From NCBI RefSeq assembly GCF_002073975.1, contig NZ_CP020384.1, forward strand, positions 3,410,001 through 3,474,000: DNA of 64,000 bases, given 5' to 3'. A program made the translations under genes and the position numbers. The DNA comes from Rhodovulum sp. MB263 (lineage in GTDB: Bacteria; Pseudomonadota; Alphaproteobacteria; Rhodobacterales; Rhodobacteraceae). The notes under the pieces were generated by a model, which was given only the letters and a program-made list of their open reading frames with translations, made no database searches and had not been told where the DNA came from. This document shows, in pieces, positions 42,623 to 52,382 of this stretch (position 1 is the stretch's first letter; each line of letters begins with the position of its first letter).

Positions 42623-43272
42623 CCCCCCTTCCCTTCCCCCTGACGCCCGAACCCGATGCCGAGGCCGCCGAACGCGGGCGCAAGCTCTTCGCAGGGCCCG
42701 TCGAGTTCCTCAAGGGCGTGGTCGCGATGGACGGGCTGCCGCCCGCCGACCGGCCCGAGCTGTGCTTTGCCGGGCGCTCGAATGTCGGCAAGTCGAGCCT
42801 GATCAACGCGCTGACCGGACGCAAGGGGCTGGCGCGGGCCTCGAACACGCCCGGCCGGACGCAGGAGATCAACTATTTCACGCTGGGCGAAAGCCATTAC
42901 CTCGTCGACCTGCCGGGCTATGGCTATGCCGAGGCGCCGCTGAAGGTGGTCGAGAAATGGCAGCGCCTGCTCAAGGCCTATCTGGCCGGGCGGCAGACCC
43001 TGCGCCGGGCCTTCGTGCTGATCGACGCGCGCCACGGGGTGAAACCGGTCGACGAGGAGATCATGAAGCTGCTCGACGGGGCGGCCGTAACCTTCCAGAC
43101 GGTGCTGACCAAGGCCGACAAGGTGAAGGCCGCCGAGCGCGACAAGGTTCTGACCCAGGTCCGGGCCGCGCTGGCGCGCCACCCGGCCGCCTTCCCCGAG
43201 ATCGTGCTGACCTCATCCGAAAAGGGCGACGGGATCGCGACCCTGCGCGCGATCATCGAGGGCATCGCCTAG
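42619..43272 (+). CDS. engB: Ribosome-biogenesis GTPase EngB/YsxC
   Basis: A 217-residue TRAFAC GTPase. It shows G1 GRSNVGKS (52-59), G3 DLPGYGYAEAP, G4 TKADK and G5 TSSEKGDG. It assists late 50S assembly. It is the last gene of the yidC-MOSC-engB operon and converges with the SDR gene at 43339. Confidence 0.95.
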   Translation: MTPLPFPLTPEPDAEAAERGRKLFAGPVEFLKGVVAMDGLPPADRPELCFAGRSNVGKSSLINALTGRKGLARASNTPGRTQEINYFTLGESHYLVDLPGYGYAEAPLKVVEKWQRLLKAYLAGRQTLRRAFVLIDARHGVKPVDEEIMKLLDGAAVTFQTVLTKADKVKAAERDKVLTQVRAALARHPAAFPEIVLTSSEKGDGIATLRAIIEGIA

Positions 43273-43338
43273 GGTCCCGGCCGGTTTCATGGCCCATCCT
43301 GTTTATGCCCGTCTTGTCATGCCCGCCTTGCGGCCGGC

Positions 43339-44070
43339 TCAGACGTGCTGGCCGGCATTCACCTCGATCTCGGTCCCGGTGACGTAGCTGGCCTCTTCCG
43401 AACAAAGGAAATGGATGACGCTCGCCACTTCCTCGGGCTGACCCAGACGGCGCAGCGGCAGGCCCTCGACGATCTTCTCGGTGCCGGGGCTGAGGATCGA
43501 GGTTTCGACCTCGCCGGGCGCGATGGCGTTCACCCGGACGCCCAGGGGACCGAAATCATGCGCCATCTCGCGGGTCAGCGCCGCCAGAGCGGCCTTGGAC
43601 GTCGCATAGGCCGCGCCTGCGAAAGGATGCACGCGACTGCCCGCTATCGAGGTCACGTTGACGATGGCCCCCTTTGCGGCGGCCAGCTCGTCCTGCAGCC
43701 CGCGCGCCAGCACGATCGAGGCGAAGAAGTTCACGTTGAAGACCATGCCCCAGGTCCGCATGTCGGTTTCAAGCGTGTTGAGCCGCCCGCCCTCCTCGGT
43801 CTTGGGCGAGATCCCGGCATTGTTGACCAGTGCATGCAGCTTGCCCCCGGTCAGCTTGCCGCGCACGACCTCGATGGCGCGCTTGGTCATGGCCGGGTCG
43901 GCCAGGTCGATCTGGATATGGTTCTCGGCACCGCCGGGCCAGGGGCAGCGCGAGTCGAAGGGCTGGCGCGAACAGGTCAGAACCCGCCAGCCTTCGGCCG
44001 AAAAGCGCTTGACCGTCGCATGCCCGATGCCCCGGCTTGCCCCGGTCAGCAACATTACCTTCTGTTCCAT
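43339..44070 (-). CDS. Short-chain dehydrogenase/reductase
   Basis: A 243-residue SDR with NAD(P) motif TGASRGIG (9-16), NNAG (LVNNAGISPK), catalytic Ser in VNVTSIAGS and Y-x-x-x-K in AAYATSKAA, and a C-terminal GTEIEVNAGQHV. A cofactor preference and substrate cannot be set from sequence. The start ATG 44070 begins MEQKVMLLTG. It is divergent from argB. Confidence 0.92.
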   Translation of the reverse strand: MEQKVMLLTGASRGIGHATVKRFSAEGWRVLTCSRQPFDSRCPWPGGAENHIQIDLADPAMTKRAIEVVRGKLTGGKLHALVNNAGISPKTEEGGRLNTLETDMRTWGMVFNVNFFASIVLARGLQDELAAAKGAIVNVTSIAGSRVHPFAGAAYATSKAALAALTREMAHDFGPLGVRVNAIAPGEVETSILSPGTEKIVEGLPLRRLGQPEEVASVIHFLCSEEASYVTGTEIEVNAGQHV

Positions 44071-44185
44071 CGCACCTTTCCCGTTCTGCGGCGTGATCAA
44101 CGTAAGCCCGACATGCCAAAAGACAATCACCCTTGGCCTGCGGACGCGCAGGCGCTAACAGAAGTTCACCAAACGGACCCGCAGC

Positions 44186-45058
44186 ATGAGAAGACAGACG
44201 GCCATGAATCGCGACTGGATCGCCACCGCCCGGACATTGTCCGAGGCGCTGCCCTATCTTCAGCGCTATACCGGCGCCATCGTCGTCATAAAGTTCGGCG
44301 GCCATGCCATGGGCAACGATGCCGAGATGGAGAGCTTCGCCCGCGACGTGGTGCTGATGCGGCAGGTCGGCGTGAACCCGGTGATCGTCCATGGCGGCGG
44401 GCCGATGATCAACGAGATGCTGGCGCGGCTCGGCGTCGTGTCGGACTTCGTCAAGGGCAAGCGGGTGACCGATGCCGCCACCGTCGAGGTGGTCGAGATG
44501 GTGCTCTCGGGACGGGTCAACAAGCGCATCACCCAGGCCATCAACGATCAGGGCGGCAAGGCGGTCGGGCTCTCGGGCAAGGATGCGGGGCTGATCGTCT
44601 GCGACCAGGCAGATCCGGCGCTCGGCTTTGTCGGGGCGCCTGCCGAGGTGAATCCCGAGGTGCTGCACCAGCTCTTTGCCGCGGGAATGATCCCGGTCGT
44701 GGCGCCGCTCGGCGCCGGGCGCGCGGGCGAGACCTTCAACATCAACGGCGACACCGCCGCGGGCGCCATCGCCGCGGCGCTGAAGGCCGACCGGCTGCTG
44801 CTGCTGACCGATGTCGCCGGCGTCAAGGATGCCTCGGGCCGCGTCGTGACCGAGCTGAGCCCCGACAATATCCGCGAGATGACCGCCTCGGGCGTGATCG
44901 CGGGCGGCATGATCCCGAAGACCGAAACCGCTTTGTCGGCGATCGAGGGGGGCGTGCGCGCGGTGGTCATCCTCGACGGTCGTGCGCCCAATGCCTGCCT
45001 TCTGGAGCTTTTCACCGATCACGGGGCGGGGTCCCTGATCCGAGCGCCGCGTCCCTGA
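44186..45058 (+). CDS. argB: Acetylglutamate kinase
   Basis: A 290-residue amino-acid kinase, the second enzyme of arginine synthesis. Hallmarks: [54 protein letters not shown] and [20 protein letters not shown] 44204 (MNRDWIA) is an alternative start. It probably forms the arginine-sensitive hexamer, as in related bacteria with the N-terminal helix seen here. Confidence 0.95.
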   Translation: MRRQTAMNRDWIATARTLSEALPYLQRYTGAIVVIKFGGHAMGNDAEMESFARDVVLMRQVGVNPVIVHGGGPMINEMLARLGVVSDFVKGKRVTDAATVEVVEMVLSGRVNKRITQAINDQGGKAVGLSGKDAGLIVCDQADPALGFVGAPAEVNPEVLHQLFAAGMIPVVAPLGAGRAGETFNINGDTAAGAIAAALKADRLLLLTDVAGVKDASGRVVTELSPDNIREMTASGVIAGGMIPKTETALSAIEGGVRAVVILDGRAPNACLLELFTDHGAGSLIRAPRP

Positions 45059-45133
45059 CGCCGAACCCGCTGGCCGGAAGCGACAGGCTGTGACAGGATG
45101 CCCCCGACCCGCGACAAGCAAAGCCGCCTGCCG

Positions 45134-45640
45134 ATGAGTTTGCGCCTGATCCTCGTCCGACATGCGAAATCGAGCTGGGACGACCCGAGCGAGGACGACC
45201 ATGACCGTCCGCTCAATGCGCGCGGCCGCGAGGCGGCGCCGAAGATCGGCCGCTGGCTGGCCGGGCGCGGTCATGTGCCGGCCGAAGTGGTCAGCTCCAC
45301 CTCCTGCCGCACGCTGGAAACCTGGGACCGGATGGCACCCCTGCTGGGCGAATCCACCGTCATGCGCCGCGATCCCGCGCTTTATCAGGCACCGGCCGAG
45401 CGGATGCTGGAGACACTGAACAATTGCGCGGCCTCGCCGGTGCTGATGCTGGGCCACAATCCCGGCATCGCGGAATTCGCGGCACGCCTGCTGGATGCCC
45501 CGCCCGAGCTGCCGCGCTTTGCAAGCTTTCCCACCTGCGCCACGCTGGTCGCGGAATTCGAGCTGGGCGACTGGACAGAGGTCGAGTTCGGAACCGGCCG
45601 GCTGGTCGATTTCATCACGCCCAAGCAGCTTGACGGCTGA
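45134..45640 (+). CDS. SixA-type histidine phosphatase
   Basis: A 168-residue histidine-phosphatase protein with the RHA motif (LRLILVRHAKSSW, His10), STSCRTLETW, and the second catalytic His in LMLGHNPGIAEF. SixA dephosphorylates phosphohistidine in kinase relays; substrates of alphaproteobacterial members are uncertain. The start at 45134 is taken because the fold begins at MSLRL; the frame is open to 45098. It follows argB by 75 bases. Confidence 0.85.
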   Translation: MSLRLILVRHAKSSWDDPSEDDHDRPLNARGREAAPKIGRWLAGRGHVPAEVVSSTSCRTLETWDRMAPLLGESTVMRRDPALYQAPAERMLETLNNCAASPVLMLGHNPGIAEFAARLLDAPPELPRFASFPTCATLVAEFELGDWTEVEFGTGRLVDFITPKQLDG

Positions 45641-45685
45641 TCCCGCGGCGACGGCAGGGCGCCGCCGCGGCCGTGACATGCAGGG

Positions 45686-46057
45686 TCAGTCGGCGCCCCC
45701 CGGCGTGCCGCTGAAGCTGACGGTGACATCCTCGTCGCGAGCGATGAACTGGCAGGCCAGACGATAGCGCGGCGGCATGTCCCGCACCTCGGCATCCTCG
45801 ATTTCCTGCCCGGTCAGCTTGCCCAGCTCCTTCAGCTTCTGCTTTTCCTTGTCGGTCAGCATGATCGCCTTCTTGTCGGCGGGATTGTCATAGCTGACCT
45901 CGATCAGGCAGGAGCCGCAATTCCCGTCGCGGCAGTCGAAGGGAATCGGGATTCTGTTATCCTCGGCCAGCGCGAGGATCGTCCGGGTGTCGCCCGCCAC
46001 GCCATAGACCTTCTTGTCCTTGTGCATCTGCGGAGAGGTAAAGGTGATGATCGCCAT
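45686..46057 (-). CDS. [2Fe-2S] ferredoxin
   Basis: A 123-residue plant-type ferredoxin. The cluster ligands are in FDCRDGNCGSCLIE, with the fourth Cys in RLACQFIARDEDVTV. An insertion of about 40 residues (KKAIMLTDKEKQKLKELGKL) between the Cys groups makes it longer than classic members and resembles the ferredoxins of Rhodobacter. It carries electrons in the cytoplasm; the partner is unknown. Confidence 0.88.
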   Translation of the reverse strand: MAIITFTSPQMHKDKKVYGVAGDTRTILALAEDNRIPIPFDCRDGNCGSCLIEVSYDNPADKKAIMLTDKEKQKLKELGKLTGQEIEDAEVRDMPPRYRLACQFIARDEDVTVSFSGTPGGAD

Positions 46058-46408
46058 GTCGTATCCGTCCTTGGCTTGGGCCCTCCGTCCTGCGAACGGG
46101 CGGAGGGCGGATGTCGGTTCGAACCGGTCGCACGTCTCCACTCCGCAGGAAGCAGGTTCCATGCCACGACCAGAGCATTGAAACCGCGTCATTCCCTTGT
46201 GGCATGTCCGGAAGACGACAGGTCCGTCGCGCAAAGCCGACAGCTCGGGACAGGGCTTGCACCCGGGCGGCGCAGGGGCCATTCTGAGTCCCGACGGAAG
46301 AAGGAGAGATATGCGCAGCGATCAGTCGTGACACCGCAGGACGCGGTTCGCCCCGGCGCCCGGCAACCGGGCCCGCTCAAAACGCATATCCAACTTTCGG
46401 ACTTACAG
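46058..46408. other. Intergenic stretch with hairpin and a possible mini-ORF
   Basis: No gene of normal size. A hairpin GCCCTCCG/CGGAGGGC lies at 46080-46108 in the ferredoxin leader. On the plus strand AAGGAGAG stands before ATG 46311 with six codons (MRSDQS) and a stop, about 80 bases before the GNAT gene. It could be a leader peptide, or chance. Confidence 0.4.
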
Positions 46409-46858
46409 ATGACACAATCCGACATCCTCATCCGCGCGCCGCGGCCGGGCGATCATGCCCGGCTTTCGGAGATCTGGTACGCCGCCTCGCGCGAGGCTCA
46501 TGGCTTTCTCGGCGAGGACAGGCTGCGCGCCCAGCGAAGGCTGATCGAAACGCAATACCTGCCCGGCTCAGAGCTCTGGCTGGCCTGTATGCAGGACCGT
46601 CCCCTGGGCTTCATCGGCCTTCTGGGGGCGTTCATCGGCGGTCTTTTCGTGGCCCCCGACCGGCAGGGCCGGGGCATAGGGCGCAGGCTCGTCGCCCATG
46701 CGGCCGGGCTGAAGGGCACGCTGGAGCTCGAGGTCTACAGCGCCAATCCCCGCGCCTGCGCCTTCTATCGCGGGCTCGGCTTTACCGAGGTTTCGCGTCG
46801 GCCGCAGGACGATGAGGGGCTGCCCTTCGAAACGCTGCGGCTGCGGCGGGAGGCCTGA
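46409..46858 (+). CDS. GNAT-family N-acetyltransferase
   Basis: A 149-residue acetyltransferase. The fold includes ILIRAPRPGDHARLSEIWYA, the acetyl-CoA loop VAPDRQGRGIGRRLVAHA, and the C-terminal VYSANPRACAFYRGLGFTEV. The acceptor is unknown; the pattern is close to enzymes of the YjaB/PhnO type. Confidence 0.9.
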   Translation: MTQSDILIRAPRPGDHARLSEIWYAASREAHGFLGEDRLRAQRRLIETQYLPGSELWLACMQDRPLGFIGLLGAFIGGLFVAPDRQGRGIGRRLVAHAAGLKGTLELEVYSANPRACAFYRGLGFTEVSRRPQDDEGLPFETLRLRREA

Positions 46859-46864
46859 ACGGGC

Positions 46865-46890
46865 GGCGCGGGAGGACATTCTCCCGCGCC
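46865..46890. terminator. Bidirectional hairpin between the GNAT gene and bztD
   Basis: GGCGCGGGAG (46865-46874) and CTCCCGCGCC (46881-46890) form a perfect 10-bp stem with a 6-base loop between two converging genes. There is no T-run, so it may rely on stem strength or merely mark the 3' ends. Confidence 0.55.
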
Positions 46891-46906
46891 GTCGCGGCCC
46901 TTAGGC

Positions 46907-47698
46907 TCAGTGACCGAGGATCTGGCTGAGAAACAGACTGGTGCGATCCGATTGCGGAGTGTTGAAGAAGGCCTCGGGCGCGTTCTGCTCGACGATCTGC
47001 CCCTGATCCATGAAGATCACCCGGTTCGCCACCTGCCGGGCAAAGCCCATCTCATGGGTGACGCAGATCATCGTCATGCCCTCTTCGGCAAGCGCGATCA
47101 TGGTGTCGAGCACCTCCTTGATCATCTCGGGATCGAGCGCCGAGGTCGGTTCGTCGAACAGCATGATGTTCGGCCGCATGCAGAGCGCGCGCGCGATGGC
47201 GACCCGCTGCTGCTGACCGCCCGACAACTGGCCCGGATATTTATTGGCCTGTTCGGGGATGCAGACCTTTTCGAGATAGGACATGGCGGTCTCCACCGCC
47301 TCCCTTTTCGGCACCTTGCGCACCCAGATCGGCGCCAGCGTACAGTTTTCCAGGATCGTCAGATGCGGGAAGAGGTTGAAATGCTGAAACACCATCCCGA
47401 CCTCGGAGCGGACCTGATCGATATGCTTGAGGTCATTGGTCAGCTCGATCCCCTCGACCACGATCCTGCCCGCCTGGTGTTCCTCGAGCCGGTTGATGCA
47501 GCGGATCAGGGTCGACTTGCCCGAGCCCGAGGGGCCGCAGACAACGATGCGCTCGCCCTTGCAGATCGTCAGGTTGATGTCGCGCAGCACGTGGAAGGCC
47601 CCGTACCACTTGTTCATGCCGACGATATCGATGGCGATCTCATCCGACGAAGTCGGCCGGGACCGGTCGGTGATGGGGCCGGACATGGAGTCAGACAT
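46907..47698 (-). CDS. bztD: Glutamate/glutamine/aspartate/asparagine transport ATP-binding protein
   Basis: A 263-residue ABC ATPase of the polar amino-acid class. It has Walker A GPSGSGKS (55-62), Q-loop [10 protein letters not shown], signature LSGGQQQR, Walker [13 protein letters not shown] and switch His in VTHEM. It is the last gene of a four-gene minus-strand operon whose order (binding protein, two long permeases, ATPase) is that of bztABCD of Rhodobacter capsulatus. Confidence 0.95.
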   Translation of the reverse strand: MSDSMSGPITDRSRPTSSDEIAIDIVGMNKWYGAFHVLRDINLTICKGERIVVCGPSGSGKSTLIRCINRLEEHQAGRIVVEGIELTNDLKHIDQVRSEVGMVFQHFNLFPHLTILENCTLAPIWVRKVPKREAVETAMSYLEKVCIPEQANKYPGQLSGGQQQRVAIARALCMRPNIMLFDEPTSALDPEMIKEVLDTMIALAEEGMTMICVTHEMGFARQVANRVIFMDQGQIVEQNAPEAFFNTPQSDRTSLFLSQILGH

Positions 47699-47710
47699 GG
47701 CGGGACCTCC

Positions 47711-49027
47711 TCAGCGGCGCTCGGTCCGGAGCCTGCGCTCCAGATACATCGAGTAGCGGGACATGGAGAAACAGAAGACGAAGAACAGCGCTGCGATGAA
47801 GCCGTAAAGCTCCCAGACGATGCCGTTCCAGTTGACATCGGCCCGGATCGAGTTCGAGAAGCCGACCGGATCGAGCAGGCCGATGATCGAGACCAGCGTG
47901 GTATCCTTGAAGACGCCGATGAAGGTCGAGACGATCCCGGGAATCGAAATCTTCAGCGCCTGCGGCATGACGATCAGCCGCTGCGCCTTCCAGTAATCGA
48001 GCCCGAGCGCATCGGCCGCCTCGTACTGGCCCCGTGGCAGCGCCGCGAGCCCGCCCCGGATCACCTCGGCGACATAGGCCGAGGCGAACAGCGTGACCAT
48101 GATGATGACGCGCAGGACGATGTCGAAATTGGTATCCGGCGGCATGAAATAGTTGAGCAGAAGCCAGGCCACGAAAAGCAGCGTGATCAGCGGCACGCCA
48201 CGGACGAACTCGATGACACCGACGCAAAGCGACTTGACGATGAACATCCGCGATTGCCGGCCCAGCGCCAGCAGGATGCCGAAAGGCAGAGACAGCGTGA
48301 TCGCCGTCACGCCGATGGTGATCGACAGCATGAAGCCGCCGAAATCACGGCTGGAGACAGGCTCGATCCCCAGCGGCAGAACCGCCTGCAGCTGCCCGGC
48401 GGCCGGGCCTGCCAGCCAGAGCCACCACAGGACCGGCACCAGCGCGGCCGCGATCGTGCCGGGGAGCGTGCCCGCCACCGCATCGACGATCCGGTAGGCG
48501 ACATAGCCGAGGGCAAAGCCCAGCGCCACCGCGACCGGCAGCCAGACCGTTCCGCCCCAGAGCAACCAGGGCACGAGGAAGGGCGCCGCCACTGACAGAT
48601 ACAGCGCCCTGCGCGGAACGCCGGGAAACAGCACCGGCGCCATCCCGCCCAGCGCGATGCCGAAGGCCAGGACCGGACGCCAGTAGATCTCGGACGGGTA
48701 GAAGCCGAAGACCAGTTGCGCCCAGCGTTCGCGGATCACCGCCCAGCAGGCGCCGCTGGCCTCGGGGCCGAATGCCGTCCTGATCTGCGCGCGGCATTCG
48801 GACAGCGAACTGGCGGTCCAGCTGGACTGGACGATCCAGGGCAGGACCGCGGCCAGAAGCCATGTCAGCAGCGCCAGCGACAACAGCGTCAGCGCCGCAT
48901 TCAACCAGGATGAGAACAGGTTCTGGCGCAGCCATCCGACAGCCCCCACCGAACGCGCGGGCGGCGGCTCCGGCGGAAGCAGGCTGCCCCGGGCGAAGGC
49001 CGCGCTGTGGGAATGGGTGTCGCTCAC
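47711..49027 (-). CDS. bztC: Amino-acid ABC transporter permease BztC-like
   Basis: A 438-residue permease, much longer than ordinary HisM because of several N-terminal helices (about 45-240) placed before the transport domain, as in BztC/AapM. The coupling loop is YEAADALGLDYWKAQRLIVM. GTG 49027 is the start, two bases past the bztB stop. It forms the channel with BztB. Confidence 0.93.
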   Translation of the reverse strand: MSDTHSHSAAFARGSLLPPEPPPARSVGAVGWLRQNLFSSWLNAALTLLSLALLTWLLAAVLPWIVQSSWTASSLSECRAQIRTAFGPEASGACWAVIRERWAQLVFGFYPSEIYWRPVLAFGIALGGMAPVLFPGVPRRALYLSVAAPFLVPWLLWGGTVWLPVAVALGFALGYVAYRIVDAVAGTLPGTIAAALVPVLWWLWLAGPAAGQLQAVLPLGIEPVSSRDFGGFMLSITIGVTAITLSLPFGILLALGRQSRMFIVKSLCVGVIEFVRGVPLITLLFVAWLLLNYFMPPDTNFDIVLRVIIMVTLFASAYVAEVIRGGLAALPRGQYEAADALGLDYWKAQRLIVMPQALKISIPGIVSTFIGVFKDTTLVSIIGLLDPVGFSNSIRADVNWNGIVWELYGFIAALFFVFCFSMSRYSMYLERRLRTERR

Positions 49028-49028
49028 C

Positions 49029-50285
49029 TCACCGCTCCACCAGCCGGACCCTGGCATCGTACCAGTTCATTGCCGTCGAGATCGCGAGCGAGATCGCCAG
49101 ATAGAACCCCATCATCAGCAGCACGCATTCCAACTCGCGCCCGGTCTGGCCCATGGTGATGCCGCCCAGCGTTCCGGTGATGTCCATGTAGCCCACCGCG
49201 ATCGCCAGCGACGAGTTCTTGGTCAGGTTCAGGTATTGCGAGATCAGCGGCGGGATGATGACCCTGAGCGCCTGCGGCAGGATCACCAGCGACATGATCC
49301 GGTTCGGCCGGAGACCCAGCGCCGCCGCGGCCTCGGTCTGGCCCTTCGAGATCGCGAGGATACCCCCCCGGACGATCTCGGCGATGAAGGCGGCCGTATA
49401 GAAGCTGAGCGCAAGCCAGAGCGCGATCAGCGAATTGCGCATGTAGATCCCGCCGCGGAAGTTGAAGCCTCTCAGTTCGGGATAGCCCAGATGAAAGCCC
49501 AGCCCTGCCAGCAGGACCGAAAGCGGCAGCACGATCACGCCAAGACGCAGATACCAGGTCGCGGGTCTCAGCCCGGTCCGGTTCTGGATCCGCTCGGCCC
49601 GCGCCCGGATCCGCGCCGAGACCCAGAGCCCTGCCGCCAGGACCGCGAGGACCGCGAGCAGATCCAGGCTGATCCCGAAGGCCCCGAAGACCGACAGATC
49701 GCCCAGGCTGCGCGAGAACAGCGGCTCGGGAATGTAGAAGCCGCGATTGGTCAGCGCCACGCTGTCGCCCAGCAACATCGAGGCCGTGGCATCCGCGCCG
49801 CGAAAGGCATTGGGCGGCGGCAGGCTCTCGATCAGGATCGCCATGAAGAACAGGATCCAGAGCAGGACCGGCACGTTGCGGAAGATCTCGACATAGACCG
49901 TCATCAGCCGCGCCACGAGCCAGTTGCGCGACAGCCGCAGCACCCCGATCACCACCCCCATCGCGGTGGCCAGCGCGCAGCCGAGAAAGGCCACCAGCAG
50001 CGTGTTCAGAAGCCCGACGATGGCGGCCCTGAGATGGGTGTCGCGGCTGCTATAGGCGATCAGCGTCTGGTTGATGTCATATTGCGCCTGGTTCCAGAGG
50101 AAGTCGAACCGGATCGGCTTGCCGAGCTCGGCGAGGTTCTGCACGGTGTTGCTGATCATCCAGCTCACCAGCAGCAGGAAACCAGCCAGCGTGACGATCT
50201 GGATCGTCAGCGACCTGTAGCGGGTATCGAAGATCAGCATGCGCAGACGGAACGCCTCGCGCGGTACCTCCGGATAGCTGCTCAT
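49029..50285 (-). CDS. bztB: Amino-acid ABC transporter permease BztB-like
   Basis: A 418-residue permease with the split arrangement of BztB/AapQ: early helices (IVTLAGFLLLVSWMISNTVQ), a long insert at about 170-290, and the coupling loop TEAAAALGLRPNRIMSLVIL. ATG 50285 is chosen because MSSYPEV begins the conserved part. It is separated from bztA by about 140 bases containing a hairpin. Confidence 0.93.
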   Translation of the reverse strand: MSSYPEVPREAFRLRMLIFDTRYRSLTIQIVTLAGFLLLVSWMISNTVQNLAELGKPIRFDFLWNQAQYDINQTLIAYSSRDTHLRAAIVGLLNTLLVAFLGCALATAMGVVIGVLRLSRNWLVARLMTVYVEIFRNVPVLLWILFFMAILIESLPPPNAFRGADATASMLLGDSVALTNRGFYIPEPLFSRSLGDLSVFGAFGISLDLLAVLAVLAAGLWVSARIRARAERIQNRTGLRPATWYLRLGVIVLPLSVLLAGLGFHLGYPELRGFNFRGGIYMRNSLIALWLALSFYTAAFIAEIVRGGILAISKGQTEAAAALGLRPNRIMSLVILPQALRVIIPPLISQYLNLTKNSSLAIAVGYMDITGTLGGITMGQTGRELECVLLMMGFYLAISLAISTAMNWYDARVRLVER

Positions 50286-50389
50286 GCGGGCGCTCCCTGT
50301 CGCTCCCTCCCGGCACAGAGGGACCATGCGCCGACCGACACGGCCGCGCCCCTCCGGGATCCCAGTCTTTCCTTTCCCAGATGCGCAAA

Positions 50390-50411
50390 GGGCGCGGAAT
50401 GTCCCGCGCCC
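50390..50411 (-). terminator. Hairpin between bztA and bztB
   Basis: GGGCGCGG (50390-50397) and CCGCGCCC (50404-50411) form an 8-bp stem. On the minus strand it is followed by TTTGC. As in other binding-protein operons it probably stabilises or partly ends the bztA message, keeping the binding protein abundant. Confidence 0.6.
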
Positions 50412-50423
50412 CTCGAAACTGCC

Positions 50424-51443
50424 TTACCGGAACGGCGGCGCGTACATCAGCCCGCCATCGGTCCATTGCGCGTTCAGCCCCCGCGCGAGCCCAATCGGGG
50501 TGTTCTGGCCGATATATTTCTCGAAAAGTTCGCCGTAATTGCCCCCGGCCTTGATCGCCTTGACCGCCCAGTCGGCCGGCAGGCCGAGCATCTCGCCCAG
50601 GGCACCCTCGGTGCCGAGCAGACGGTTGATCTCGGGATTGGCGGTGACCGTCGCGGTCAGTTCGTCGATATTGGCCGAGGTCACGCCATATTCCTCGGCG
50701 GCGATCAGCGCGTTCAGAGTCCAGCGGACGATATCCGCCCATTCATCATCGCCATGGCGCACCAGCGGGCCCAGCGGCTCCTTCGAGATGATCTCGGGCA
50801 GGACCACATGCGCCGAGGGGTCCTCGAAGGTGGCGCGCGTCGCGGCCAGACCCGAGGCATCGGTGGTGTAGACGTCACAGGCCCCGGCCAGATATTGCTG
50901 CTGGGCCTGTTCGTTGGTCTCGATAGGGACCGGCTCGTAGGAGATGTTGTTGACGCGGAAGAAATCCGCGAGGTTCAGCTCTGTCGTGGTCCCGGTCTGG
51001 ATGCAGACGGTGGCGCCGTCGAGTTCCTTGGCCGAGCTGACGCCTAGCGCCTTCGGCACCATGAAGCCCTGGCCGTCGTAATAATTGACGCCCACGAAGG
51101 TGAATTTGAGGTCGACATCGCGCGAGAAGGTCCAGGTGGTGTTGCGCGCCAATATGTCGATTTCGCCCGAGGCCAGGGCGGTGAACCGGGTCTTGCCGGT
51201 CGTGGGAACGAATTCGACGGCCGAGGAATCCCCCAGCACGGCGGCAGCAACGGCGCGACAGACCGCCACGTCGAAGCCCTGCCAGTCGCCATTCGCATCG
51301 GGCGCCGCAAAACCGACAAGGCCGGTATTGGTCCCGCAGTTGAGCTTGCCGCGCGCCTTGACATCATCGAGCGTAGCCGCGCCCGCCGCCGCCGCGGCGC
51401 AGGCGGCCACGGTCAGCGCGCCGAGAATAACGGATTTCTTCAT
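50424..51443 (-). CDS. bztA: Glutamate/glutamine/aspartate/asparagine-binding protein BztA-like
   Basis: A 339-residue periplasmic binding protein. A signal peptide (MKKSVILGALTVAACAAAAA) precedes the family 3 fold: GKLNCGTNTGLVGFAAPDAN, GFDVAVCRAVAAAVLG, SRDVDLKFTFVGVNYYDGQG and the end GLMYAPPFR. ATG 51443 is preferred to GTG 51449 because AGAGG is then six bases upstream. It captures acidic amino acids and their amides for BztBCD. Confidence 0.94.
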   Translation of the reverse strand: MKKSVILGALTVAACAAAAAGAATLDDVKARGKLNCGTNTGLVGFAAPDANGDWQGFDVAVCRAVAAAVLGDSSAVEFVPTTGKTRFTALASGEIDILARNTTWTFSRDVDLKFTFVGVNYYDGQGFMVPKALGVSSAKELDGATVCIQTGTTTELNLADFFRVNNISYEPVPIETNEQAQQQYLAGACDVYTTDASGLAATRATFEDPSAHVVLPEIISKEPLGPLVRHGDDEWADIVRWTLNALIAAEEYGVTSANIDELTATVTANPEINRLLGTEGALGEMLGLPADWAVKAIKAGGNYGELFEKYIGQNTPIGLARGLNAQWTDGGLMYAPPFR

Positions 51444-51665
51444 TTTCACCTCTTCTGAATATCGGTCCGTTCATACGGCTTATCGGTCCCCCGGCACGCA
51501 GGGGCATGGCAATGAGAGACCCCAATCCCCTCAGCGCCTCAAGTCTGGGCAAAATACCGCCGTCAGGTCAAGTGCACAGGAGATGCCGTGCGCATCGCAC
51601 AACCATTGGGATAGAATCGTCGCCGCCTGCTCACGATTTACGCGGTGCGGCGCAAAGCGAGAGCA

Positions 51666-52382
51666 TCAGAGCGATGCGCGCGCAAGATTGAGGAAACGGC
51701 GCGCCTGCAGGAAGTCGCGCCGCCGCGCCGCCGCGACCTCGGCGGCCTCGGCATCGATGCCCCATTGCTCCTGCTGCCAGGTCTCGTCGATCCGCGACAG
51801 CTCCCAGAGCCGTTCGGGCGCCTCGATCCCCTCGGCCGCGGCAAGCCCGATCACCAGCGAGCCCGACAGCCCGACCAGATCATGAAGCGCGGTCAGCTCG
51901 AAAGCGTCGAACCCGGCGACGCGGGTCCGCAGCCGCGTGAGGCTTTCGGCGGGCTGCGGCCGGGGGATCACGCCCCGGGTGGGTTCCAGCGGCGCCCCCA
52001 GCGTGGCGGCGGCCCAGGCCAGCAGCGGGTCCCAGCTCTCGGCCTGGCGGCTGACCAGCCCCGCAGGGCTCTCGGCGCGATGGCAAAGCAGGTCGCTTTC
52101 CCCATAGGCGGCAATGAGTTCGGCCACTTCGGCCTGCTGTTCCCGGACCTTGTCGATGGCGGCATTGGCCGCCCGGGTGACCGGCATGCTCAGCGGCGCG
52201 ACCTGATCGACCTGTGCATCCCATTCCGCCGCCACGGCCTCGGCCATGGCGCGGGTCGGCACCGCAAGCGGGCGCTTGGCGGGGGTTTTCACCGGACGCC
52301 CGTCAAGCAGGATGGCAAAGCCTGCCTCGGCCGGTGTCACGCCCGTCTCGGTCCAGAACCGTTTCAGCGCCCATTCGCTCAT
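51666..52382 (-). CDS. ATP12-family F1-ATPase assembly chaperone
   Basis: A 238-residue protein of the ATP12 family, found in alphaproteobacteria and mitochondria, where it guards the F1 alpha subunit. Typical segments: FAILLDGRPVKTPAKRPLAV, EWDAQVDQVAPLSMPVTRAA, ESDLLCHRAESP and WDPLLAWAAATLGAPL. It overlaps the HAD gene by 4 bases and ends the minus-strand run begun by the pseudouridine synthase. Confidence 0.92.
   Translation of the reverse strand: MSEWALKRFWTETGVTPAEAGFAILLDGRPVKTPAKRPLAVPTRAMAEAVAAEWDAQVDQVAPLSMPVTRAANAAIDKVREQQAEVAELIAAYGESDLLCHRAESPAGLVSRQAESWDPLLAWAAATLGAPLEPTRGVIPRPQPAESLTRLRTRVAGFDAFELTALHDLVGLSGSLVIGLAAAEGIEAPERLWELSRIDETWQQEQWGIDAEAAEVAAARRRDFLQARRFLNLARASL

Noticed and set aside
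46311-46331. Six-codon leader peptide MRSDQS before the GNAT gene
   Set aside because: The ribosome site is strong but there is no attenuator structure or run of regulatory codons; listed only as a possibility in the intergenic entry.
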